A program made the position numbers and the translations under genes. Below are positions 1 to 6,813 of a stretch of DNA of 18,260 bases, piece by piece. The stretch lies in assembly GCA_025362255.1 (NCBI GenBank), contig JANYGY010000163.1:1-18260 (forward strand), written 5' to 3'. Numbering within the stretch: the stretch's first letter is position 1; every line of letters starts with the position of its first letter. The stretch comes from Planctomycetales bacterium. Lineage in GTDB: Bacteria > Planctomycetota > UBA11346. The notes under the pieces were generated by a model. The model worked only from the letters and a program-made list of their open reading frames with translations, searched no databases and had not been told where the DNA came from.

Positions 1-1559
1 GCCGAGCACCGCGTACACGTCAGGGCCTCGGCGCGGTTGAGGTGACCGCAGCGCGGACAGGGAAACGCCCCGGAGACTGTTCCCGGTTGGGATTGGCCGG
101 CACCTTGCAGTTGACCTGAGCTTTGGCTTGAACCGGCACCCTGATTCGATCCTGCGCCCTGGGTTGAACCGGGGGCTTGGCTCAATCCAGGCCCTTGGCG
201 GTAGCGCTCAGAGGGCGCCCGGTCGCCCGGAGGACGCGATTCGGCAGACCACTCGCCACTGCCACGTACGGGCGGCGGCAACTCGACGCCGATCCGCCGG
301 GCTGAAGGACCGGGCGGTTCAGGCAGGCGCGAGTCTTGCTGCTTTTCGGTTGGCCGATCGCCACTCGAACGAATGGGAGGAGCGGCATCCTGGATTGCCA
401 GCGGTGGGGCGACGATCGCCGGATCACTGCGCAGGCGCGCCGATTTGCGCTGTTCACCGGGCGGATTGCCGAGCATCCCCGACGACATCTCGAATTCGCC
501 ACTGCGGCGTGACGAATTGAAAATTCCCAGCTCGGTGCCCACGGCGACCCAAGCTTCGCGGCACAGGTTCGCGTCAGGATACCGATCAGAGACATCCTTA
601 GCCATCATCCGCATCACCAGGGCCGAAATCTCGGGCGGCACCGTGGGATTGAGCTGGTGCGGGGCCGGCGGGGTGTGCTCGCGCTGGCGGGTCATGATCT
701 CGAACGACGATTGACCGGTGAACGGCTTTTCACCGGTCAACGCGAAATAGGCGGTGACTCCCAGAGAATATTGATCGCTGCGGCCATCGAGCTTGCGGCC
801 CATGCACTGCTCAGGCGACATGTAGGCCGGCGTGCCCATCGCCAGCCCGACGGCCGTGAGATCGGTCGCATCGCTGGTCGCGGAGACATCCTTGGCCAAG
901 CCGAAGTCAGCGATCTTGGCGATGCCATCTTTGGTGATCAGGATGTTGTCGGGCTTGATGTCCCGATGGACGATGTTGCCCTGACCGACGTGCGCCAAGC
1001 CGGCGAGGCAATGCGCGAGATAGGTCACGACTTCGGCCACGGGCAGCACCAGGCGATCACCGATCAGCTTGGATAAGCTCTGCCCTTCGACGAATTCATT
1101 GACCATGAACCACAAGCCATCGTGAACGCCGAAGTCATAGACGGCCACGATGTTGGGATGATTGATCTTGGCGATCGACTTGGCTTCGCGCTCAAAACGT
1201 TTGATGAATTCGCGGTTCTCATACAGCGCTTTGTTCAGGATCTTGACCGCGACGACGCGATCGAGGCTGACTTGCCGACCCTTGAACACCGTGCCCATGC
1301 CGCCTTGTCCGATTTTCGCTTCAAGCCGATACCCGCCAAAGGCTTTACCCAGGTATTGGTCCGTCTCAGGCTGACTGATGCCGACCAGCTGTCCGGCGCT
1401 GGGGGACTCATCCAGGTCGATCACCGGCGCGATCAGTCGGGCGGTGCCTGAATGCGTGGTGGCTACGTCCGGACGTGCGGGGGCGATTCCGGCTAGCCCC
1501 GGCAGGTCGGGGAGCTGCGGGAGACTCGCGTCTGATGGTTTATCATCACTGATCGGCAT
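1..1559 (-). CDS. Hanks-type Ser/Thr protein kinase with C-terminal zinc ribbon (3' end outside window)
   Basis: I translated this by hand from the ATG at 1559; the frame stays open to the left edge, giving at least 519 residues, so the C-terminus is missing. It is a eukaryotic-like kinase that phosphorylates Ser/Thr on unknown targets. After an acidic/Pro-rich leader of about 75 residues the kinase motifs run in order: glycine loop GQGGMG (84-89), VAVK lysine (K106), helix-C FEREA (E125 or E123), HRDIKPDN (D200 catalytic), DFG (218-220) and GTPAYMSPE (242-250). All catalytic residues are present and it is an RD kinase. A Pro/Ser/Gly/Gln-rich linker (about 330-495) follows, with no obvious membrane helix, then a C-x2-C-x10-C-x2-C zinc ribbon (C501, C504, C515, C518). 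An in-frame stop at 1578-1580 limits the start to this ATG; no good Shine-Dalgarno is seen. Kinase identity is certain; its role is unknown. Confidence 0.93.
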   Translation of the reverse strand, partial: MPISDDKPSDASLPQLPDLPGLAGIAPARPDVATTHSGTARLIAPVIDLDESPSAGQLVGISQPETDQYLGKAFGGYRLEAKIGQGGMGTVFKGRQVSLDRVVAVKILNKALYENREFIKRFEREAKSIAKINHPNIVAVYDFGVHDGLWFMVNEFVEGQSLSKLIGDRLVLPVAEVVTYLAHCLAGLAHVGQGNIVHRDIKPDNILITKDGIAKIADFGLAKDVSATSDATDLTAVGLAMGTPAYMSPEQCMGRKLDGRSDQYSLGVTAYFALTGEKPFTGQSSFEIMTRQREHTPPAPHQLNPTVPPEISALVMRMMAKDVSDRYPDANLCREAWVAVGTELGIFNSSRRSGEFEMSSGMLGNPPGEQRKSARLRSDPAIVAPPLAIQDAAPPIRSSGDRPTEKQQDSRLPEPPGPSARRIGVELPPPVRGSGEWSAESRPPGDRAPSERYRQGPGLSQAPGSTQGAGSNQGAGSSQSSGQLQGAGQSQPGTVSGAFPCPRCGHLNRAEALTCTRCS

Positions 1560-1654
1560 TGGTCTGGAGGTCGCTATTCAGTCGCACCTTAGTCCAGCCT
1601 GGGCGACAGGGCAAGCTACGGCGCCAAAGACTGATTCGCCTCATTCCCCACTGA

Positions 1655-1717
1655 CTCGCTCACCTCACCCCCTCCGCGCAACCCTTGCAACGTTTGCGCG
1701 GGGATGAGGCGAGCCAG
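1655..1717 (-). terminator. Long imperfect hairpin just after trxB (terminator-like, no U-tract)
   Basis: A perfect 8-bp core stem (1674-1681 with 1694-1701, CCGCGCAA/TTGCGCGG) extends outward, through a 3-base bulge and a few mismatches, to about 1655/1717. It begins 8 bases after the trxB stop, where a terminator would be expected. No run of T follows on the minus strand, so it is not a canonical Rho-independent terminator. It may instead stabilise the 3' end of the trxB message. Confidence 0.35.
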
Positions 1718-1725
1718 CGAGGACC

Positions 1726-2685
1726 TTACAAAGCCGCGAGGTAGCGCTCGGCTTCCAAGGCCGCCATGCAACCCATGCCCGCGGCGGTAACTGCCTGCCG
1801 GTAATGATGATCGCGTACGTCGCCCGCGGCGAACAGGCCGGGGATCGTGGTGTGGCAACCGTGCTCGACCTCGATGTAGCCATCAGCGTCGACCTTGACC
1901 CCCAAGCCGCCCAGGAACTTGGTATTCGGCGTATGCCCGATCGCCATGAAAGCCCCCTTCACCGCCAACCGGCGCTTGCTGCCGTCGACGGTCGACACCA
2001 GCTCGACTGCTTCGAGTTTGTATTTCGCATCGCAGAAATAACCGCCGAGCGTGCTGTTCCACACCGGCTCGATCTTGGGATTGGCAAGGGCGCGCGAGGC
2101 CATCACCTTGGATGCGCGCAGCTCCTCCCGACGATGGATCAGATAGACCTTCGAGGCGTAGCGCGTAAGGAACATCGCTTCTTCACAGGCCGTATCGCCG
2201 CCGCCGATGACCGCGACTTCGACGTTCTTGTAGAATGCACCGTCGCAAGTTGCGCAGGCGGTCAGGCCGTGTTTGCGGGTCGGGCCGTCGGTGAAGAATT
2301 CGGATTCGCCGGGCAGACCCAGATAGCGCGCGCTGGCACCGGTGGCGATCACCACGGCCTGGAATTCAGCCGACTCGGTGACGCCCTGATAGGCGTCTTC
2401 CCATTGCAGGGTGAACCCTGCGCCGTTGCGGGTGATCTTGGTGATGTGGCAACCCATCTTGATCGTGGTGCCAAAGCGAGTGGCTTGCTGTTCGAAGCGC
2501 GTCATCAGCTCAGGGCCTTGGATTCCCTCGGGAAATCCGGGGAAGTTCTCGACTTCAGTAGTGGTCGTGAGCTGTCCGCCGGCTTGCAGGCCCGTGAACA
2601 GGATCGGCGCGAGATCGGCCCGCGCGGCATAGATGGCGGCCGTGTAGCCGGCGGGACCAGAACCGATGATGGCGAGTTGAGGCAT
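1726..2685 (-). CDS. trxB: Thioredoxin reductase (NADPH)
   Basis: This FAD/NADPH flavoprotein reduces oxidised thioredoxin in the cytoplasm. The 319-aa length is typical of bacterial low-molecular-weight TrxB. Visible motifs are the FAD dinucleotide fold GSGPAGYTAAIYAARA (8-23), VENFPGFPEGI (45-55), the redox-active disulfide CATC (C144, C147), the NADPH-binding GGGDTA (161-166) followed by HRREELRASK, and the C-terminal FAD motif GLFAAGDVRD. The ATG at 2685 has an upstream GAAAG about 6 bases away, a modest ribosome site. All key residues are intact. Thioredoxin itself is not in the window. The gene is flanked by PFK upstream (140-base gap) and the kinase downstream (166-base gap). Each gap contains a hairpin, so the three are probably not one tight operon. 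Confidence 0.97.
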   Translation of the reverse strand: MPQLAIIGSGPAGYTAAIYAARADLAPILFTGLQAGGQLTTTTEVENFPGFPEGIQGPELMTRFEQQATRFGTTIKMGCHITKITRNGAGFTLQWEDAYQGVTESAEFQAVVIATGASARYLGLPGESEFFTDGPTRKHGLTACATCDGAFYKNVEVAVIGGGDTACEEAMFLTRYASKVYLIHRREELRASKVMASRALANPKIEPVWNSTLGGYFCDAKYKLEAVELVSTVDGSKRRLAVKGAFMAIGHTPNTKFLGGLGVKVDADGYIEVEHGCHTTIPGLFAAGDVRDHHYRQAVTAAGMGCMAALEAERYLAAL

Positions 2686-2771
2686 GGCTGACTTTCAAAC
2701 GGGTTGAGATGCACGTGTTTCGAGCACGGAATAGTAAACGGATCATGTCCTGACCAAAGCCCGGTCCAGAA

Positions 2772-2801
2772 CCGTCGTCACCCATTCACGGGTGTCGACG
2801 G
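2772..2801 (-). terminator. Hairpin between PFK and trxB, terminator-like without U-tract
   Basis: The arms are CCGTCG at 2772-2777 and CACCC at 2779-2783, pairing with GGGTG at 2790-2794 and CGACGG at 2796-2801. There is one T-T mismatch and a 6-base loop (ATTCAC). It starts 24 bases beyond the PFK stop on the minus strand. No T-run follows, so it could be a weak or factor-dependent terminator or an mRNA 3' stabiliser. Confidence 0.35.
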
Positions 2802-2825
2802 ACCGTTCCTGGCCCAGCGGCGCCC

Positions 2826-4061
2826 TCAGTGCTTCACAAACATCCGCGTGCCCATTGGCTGCCCGATGCCCTTGATCAGCTCGTCAAACCACGGCTGACC
2901 AAGGTCCAACGGCTTACCGCCTTTGATGCGGGGAAATTCGATCGCGCGCAGGCGGCCACCACGGTCTTCGTCATGGCCGATGACGCCGCCTTCGCCGCGT
3001 AGGGCGCATTCAACGGCGGTGTCGACCATGCTTTTGATCAGCCGCAAATCGTCGATGTTGGCCGCAGCCGCGCGGGCGAAGTAGCCGCTTTTCTGGACCA
3101 GGGTCTTCTCGGCGCCGATCAACTTGGCGAACTGTTTCGAAAACCAGGCACCGACATTGACTTTGTCGAGCTTCACGTGGCCGAAGGCATCCCGCTCGAC
3201 CGCCTCGCCCCGCGATTCCATCTCGACCACGATCTGCTCGACGCAGGCGCCTTCCGAAATGAAGACATTGATGCAGTCCTTGCGATCCATCGCCAAGCGC
3301 AGGCGTTTGGCCTCGGCCTGGATGTCGATCGCCAACTCGGGAATGTAGACCGCATCGATGTCCTTGTGGGTGCGATCGAGATTGAAACCGGGGACGAACT
3401 CCATCGCGCGCAGCCGCTCACGATAGACCTTGGCCGTGGCCGCAGTCAACCAGCCGCAATTGCGGCCCATGACCTCGTGAATGATCAGCATCCGCGGATT
3501 TGCGCTCTGCTCATTGACCACATTCTCGAAATATCGCGCACCCTCTTCGGCCGCCGTCCACGCACCCAGCGATTGGCGGATCGGATAGACATCATTGTCG
3601 ATCGTCTTGGGCAAACCGACTACGGTCAGATCATAGTTATTGCTCGCGAGGTAGCGCGCCAGATCTGCCGCCGTGGTGTTGGTGTCATCGCCACCGACGG
3701 TGTGAAGGATGGTGATTTCATCCTTGGTCAACTGTTCCGCCGCAACCCGCAGCGGATCCTGACCCTCCTTCACCAAGCCACGTTTCAGGCAATCCGCGTT
3801 GTTCGTCAACTTGACGCGGCTGTTCCCCAGCGGACTTCCACCATGGCGATGCAGTACGTGCGCCTGGGCCCGGACTTCTGGCGAGACCACGATCGAGTCC
3901 CCCAGCAGCAACCCTTTATAGCCCCCCAGGTACCCGATCAGCTCGATCTCCGGGGCGACCTCCGAATAGCGCTCGATCAGGCCTCCGACCGCCGATGACA
4001 AGCACGGCGCAAGCCCCCCAGCGGTAAGCATGGCAACCTTGGGTTTTCGTAGCGTGGTCAT
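2826..4061 (-). CDS. pfp: 6-phosphofructokinase, predicted pyrophosphate-dependent type
   Basis: It interconverts fructose 6-phosphate and fructose 1,6-bisphosphate, here predicted to use PPi rather than ATP and therefore to be reversible. The open frame reaches 4100, but I start at the ATG at 4061: AGGAG lies 8 bases upstream and the protein then begins with the family-like MTTLRKPKVAMLTAGGLAPC, giving 411 aa. Key motifs (numbered from this start) are GGDDTNTT (123-130), PKTIDND (151-157) and MGRNCGWL (198-205). In PFK families the second Asp of GGDD and the Lys of PKTIDND, in place of the Gly residues of ATP enzymes, mark PPi-dependent enzymes. The sequence therefore directly supports PPi use, although the phosphoryl donor has not been tested. 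The PPi-PEPCK-like gene at 9737-13225 fits the same chemistry. Confidence 0.93.
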   Translation of the reverse strand: MTTLRKPKVAMLTAGGLAPCLSSAVGGLIERYSEVAPEIELIGYLGGYKGLLLGDSIVVSPEVRAQAHVLHRHGGSPLGNSRVKLTNNADCLKRGLVKEGQDPLRVAAEQLTKDEITILHTVGGDDTNTTAADLARYLASNNYDLTVVGLPKTIDNDVYPIRQSLGAWTAAEEGARYFENVVNEQSANPRMLIIHEVMGRNCGWLTAATAKVYRERLRAMEFVPGFNLDRTHKDIDAVYIPELAIDIQAEAKRLRLAMDRKDCINVFISEGACVEQIVVEMESRGEAVERDAFGHVKLDKVNVGAWFSKQFAKLIGAEKTLVQKSGYFARAAAANIDDLRLIKSMVDTAVECALRGEGGVIGHDEDRGGRLRAIEFPRIKGGKPLDLGQPWFDELIKGIGQPMGTRMFVKH

Positions 4062-4179
4062 CGGCTGAACTCCTAGGCCCGGCAGGGTCAGCCGCACCAC
4101 CGCGAGTCAAGGCAGGTCAGCTGGGGGATGGGGCACCACAACGATCTCACGGGACCTTGCGATCCGACCCGTTAAAAAT

Positions 4180-4473
4180 TTAATTCTCAAGCCCGATGGT
4201 TCCGTCAGCTTTAAACGTCACCTGAATGTGGGCCTTGAGGAAATATGATATAACATACTCCACCATTCCGGATTGAGATCCCTTGTAATTAACCTTAGGT
4301 AGACTCGCCGTTTCAGAGAGGTCTTTAATGTCGAAGTTTCTGCCCATTTTAGATATGAGGATAGTTAAAAAAGATTCCAAGGTCGCATTTTCAAGGTCAA
4401 TGCACTTTATTTCGGGCGGACAAGGTAACTGCAAGGGGAATCTAATTCTCGGCAGATGGTCTCTCCTATTCAT
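4180..4473 (-). CDS. Small hypothetical protein with STN-like pattern (97 aa)
   Basis: A short, AT-rich ORF of uncertain status. The text around IDLENATLESFLTILISKM (about 25-43) and a second half ending in ISYFLKAHIQVTFKADGTIG resembles the STN (secretin/TonB N-terminal) pattern: a strand, a helix led by Leu residues, then a second helix and a strand ending in Asp-Gly. No signal peptide is visible, which is odd for an STN protein because these normally act in the periplasm. The ATG at 4473 is the only ATG start (an in-frame TAG lies 13 codons upstream) and no Shine-Dalgarno is seen. It is divergent from the large secreted paralog at 4695 and 118 bases beyond the PFK start. It may be a real small gene, a decayed fragment of a larger one, or chance; the fold resemblance is by eye only. 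Confidence 0.45.
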   Translation of the reverse strand: MNRRDHLPRIRFPLQLPCPPEIKCIDLENATLESFLTILISKMGRNFDIKDLSETASLPKVNYKGSQSGMVEYVISYFLKAHIQVTFKADGTIGLEN

Positions 4474-4540
4474 CCAGAAACACTGTTCATCAAAAAAATG
4501 ACCGAATTTCTACCGCTCGTGGTTGCGATGTTACGAGTCT

Positions 4541-4564
4541 AAAAAATGGCACTGGTGGTGCCAT
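4541..4564 (-). terminator. Hairpin followed by T6 on the minus strand, upstream of the 97-aa ORF
   Basis: Read on the minus strand, ATGGCAC (4564-4558) pairs perfectly with GTGCCAT (4552-4546) across a 5-base loop, and the stem runs directly into six T (complement of 4541-4547). This has the form of a small Rho-independent terminator. It lies between two divergent genes and 68 bases before the start of the 97-aa ORF, so it would act as a leader attenuator or as a block to antisense transcription. Just right of it is an A6-CG-T7 tract (4583-4597). The rest of 4474-4694 shows nothing I can assign. Confidence 0.4.
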
Positions 4565-4694
4565 GGACGGTAGCATGGAACTAAAAAACGTTTTTTTCCA
4601 CTAAATTCTCGGCATTCTCAGGTTATTTTTGTTTATAGGATTCGACACTCCTTGAGGCCACTTGCCATAAAGATTACATCCATAAGCTTTCATT

Positions 4695-6737
4695 GTGAAA
4701 AAAACCTGCACCCAATTTGCAACCCTCTTATTTCTGGCGTTTGTCCAGGTCACCATGTCTGCCGCCGAGCAGACTATTGACCCTTGGCTTCCGCAACATT
4801 TGGATGACTGGGATGCCACCGTCGAGGAGGTCAAGGAATACGTTAAGACCTACAATGCGGCGCAGCCAAACATAGAGGGGCAGTTCAAGTTCAGGATGGA
4901 AATTTCATCGGTCCCGATAACCATGTTTGGATCCCCTATTTCGCCACCGACAGATGCGGTTCCGAATGACGTCATTTCGTGCTATTATTTTGGCGGCCAA
5001 AAAAATGCGACCTTAAGTTGTGGCGTAATTCAGATCTGGCGAGCATTACACAAAGGAGCAGCGGGCGCAGTAGTCATGAGAAGCCTAAGCGAGGACCCGA
5101 AGTTGGCGCCATTCCCTGATTTCAATGCCCAGATTCCGTTACTGGAAGCGCAGACCACCACCCTCAAGCCACCGACTGGAGCCTGGAACCATGAGGTGCG
5201 GAAACATGGGCTCTCTACTACTTGGTATGCTACGTGGCTTCGCTCCGATGATCGTGCTCGGGTCGCGGATGACGTTGAGCAAGATCCCAATATGCTCAAA
5301 CCTATGCGCGATTCAGACCGCCAGTGGCTGGTCGGCCCACCGCCACCGCTGACGCCCTCGTTGCCCTCAATCGTGGCCCAGTCGATTACACCAGAAAGCT
5401 ACACACAGCGCATCACTGCACATTCGGCGATTCAGCGTGGATTAAAACTATACCACGCTGGGGTCCCGTCTCGCTATTTGATCATTTGCTCGAGGCTGAA
5501 TGACAATGCTCGTGCCCTAGGGATTAAGACCGGCGATATTCTGCTGGCGGTCAATAACAAATCCGTGTCACCGGATTCTGTTTGTGATGAGGACATTGAT
5601 GAATCTACTTCAATTAACATTGCGCGCGTCGGATCACCTGCCATTACGGTCACCACAACATCCAAAGTTAGCGTTAAATTTCGGGCCTTGCCAAGCTCCC
5701 CAGATCCAGGCCTAGCCGTATTGGCCGCCGTGGCAGAAGTAGATAAAAAATTAGTCACTGATGCCGCAGCAGCCATGTATGGCCTCGATTTTCCAGAACT
5801 TGCGGCCGAAGGACTTAAACGCCTAGAAGGTCATATTCCTGAAATGACCTTAGCATTTATCAGAGCTTGGCAGGCGGCGGCAGCCGGAGATTTCGGTTTG
5901 GCCGATAGGGCTCTCGCTATTCACACGGCTCGAGCGCCAGCGTACCTGATGTCCGAAATTCAATTATTCAAAGTGGCTAATCGCGAGCGCTCTGGGCGGA
6001 TCTACTGGGCTCGGCCAAGTCAGGAAAAAATACCTGGATTCACTGGCATCATGCGGCGATTGATTAACGGGGTTCCGGAAAAAGAACGTTTCGCACTGTT
6101 TGAGGGTACGGTCACCACCAGTTTATTCCCCCTCGATGCTTCTGACCAATGGCATCCGGACGGAAATGCGACTGCTCTTATGTCTGTTGCGGGTGGCAGC
6201 ATAATATCTACCCCGGCGAACCGATGGCACATGGCTGGAATAGAAAATATTCCGGAACGCTGCGAGATACGCTGGGATTTCACCATTGCGCCCATTATTT
6301 TCACGCCCACTGACGAGGATATCGCACCTCCAAATCCATATTTTCAGATTGAGTTTATAACCCAATCAACGCGTCTGATCACGGGGAATGGCGCCGGCCA
6401 TTTTCGCATCCATCCAAATGGACGCGTCACGTGCCTAGCTCCACGAATTCTACCCATCGATATGTCCGGCGGATCGGAATATGAACCCGTCCCGGTGCCC
6501 GTGACGTGCGATGGTGTCACTCTAAATGCCATGCGCATTGTCCGCCTAGGTGAATGCGAACGCGTCGAAGTCAATGGCCATGTCGTCATGCAAGGCTTCC
6601 TGCCCCTCATCAATCCGCCGGGGACTCCCAATGCCCAAACCATAGGCCTGAGCATTGTTGCCCAGGATGTGGTCTGCACCTTCAAGAATGGGCGAGTGTT
6701 CAGAACCAAGGATCCAGCTGAGAAAAGTAATTTTTAG
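4695..6737 (+). CDS. Secreted PDZ-domain protein with ConA/LamG-like C-terminus, paralog 1
   Basis: Function not recognised. The 680-aa protein starts at GTG; an in-frame TAA four codons upstream leaves no better start, and no Shine-Dalgarno is visible. A signal peptide covers residues 1 to about 23 (KK, a hydrophobic core, then MSA-AE). An unknown domain follows (about 27-230, with WLPQHLDDW near its start). A PDZ-like domain lies at about 245-330, with GIKTGDILLAVNNKSV at 276-291 as the typical PDZ core. Next is an alanine-rich helical segment (338-435), then a beta-rich C-domain (about 465-680) in which MRIVRLGECERVEVNGHVV resembles the strand pair of LamG/DUF1080-type sugar-binding or glycosidase-like folds. 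No catalytic protease triad is evident. It is followed 76 bases later by a paralog of the same architecture. Codons are visibly AT-richer than in the flanking genes. I infer an exported binding or scaffold protein. Confidence 0.85.
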   Translation: MKKTCTQFATLLFLAFVQVTMSAAEQTIDPWLPQHLDDWDATVEEVKEYVKTYNAAQPNIEGQFKFRMEISSVPITMFGSPISPPTDAVPNDVISCYYFGGQKNATLSCGVIQIWRALHKGAAGAVVMRSLSEDPKLAPFPDFNAQIPLLEAQTTTLKPPTGAWNHEVRKHGLSTTWYATWLRSDDRARVADDVEQDPNMLKPMRDSDRQWLVGPPPPLTPSLPSIVAQSITPESYTQRITAHSAIQRGLKLYHAGVPSRYLIICSRLNDNARALGIKTGDILLAVNNKSVSPDSVCDEDIDESTSINIARVGSPAITVTTTSKVSVKFRALPSSPDPGLAVLAAVAEVDKKLVTDAAAAMYGLDFPELAAEGLKRLEGHIPEMTLAFIRAWQAAAAGDFGLADRALAIHTARAPAYLMSEIQLFKVANRERSGRIYWARPSQEKIPGFTGIMRRLINGVPEKERFALFEGTVTTSLFPLDASDQWHPDGNATALMSVAGGSIISTPANRWHMAGIENIPERCEIRWDFTIAPIIFTPTDEDIAPPNPYFQIEFITQSTRLITGNGAGHFRIHPNGRVTCLAPRILPIDMSGGSEYEPVPVPVTCDGVTLNAMRIVRLGECERVEVNGHVVMQGFLPLINPPGTPNAQTIGLSIVAQDVVCTFKNGRVFRTKDPAEKSNF

Positions 6738-6813
6738 GGTTTCCGTGGTCGTGACGATGGCCTCATGTTCCGCTAAATTGGTTTCGTCCCAATATTAAAG
6801 AAAAAATGCATCA

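Noticed and set aside
1804..2691. 295-codon plus-strand open frame opposite trxB
   Set aside because: Exact antisense of a fully conserved thioredoxin reductase; the product shows no coherent motifs.
3177..3998. 273-codon plus-strand open frame opposite the phosphofructokinase
   Set aside because: Antisense shadow of a conserved enzyme.
4652..4680. TTGAGG with a TACATC 17 bases later as a promoter for paralog 1
   Set aside because: Only a partial match to -10/-35 consensus in an AT-rich patch; too weak to call without transcript data.
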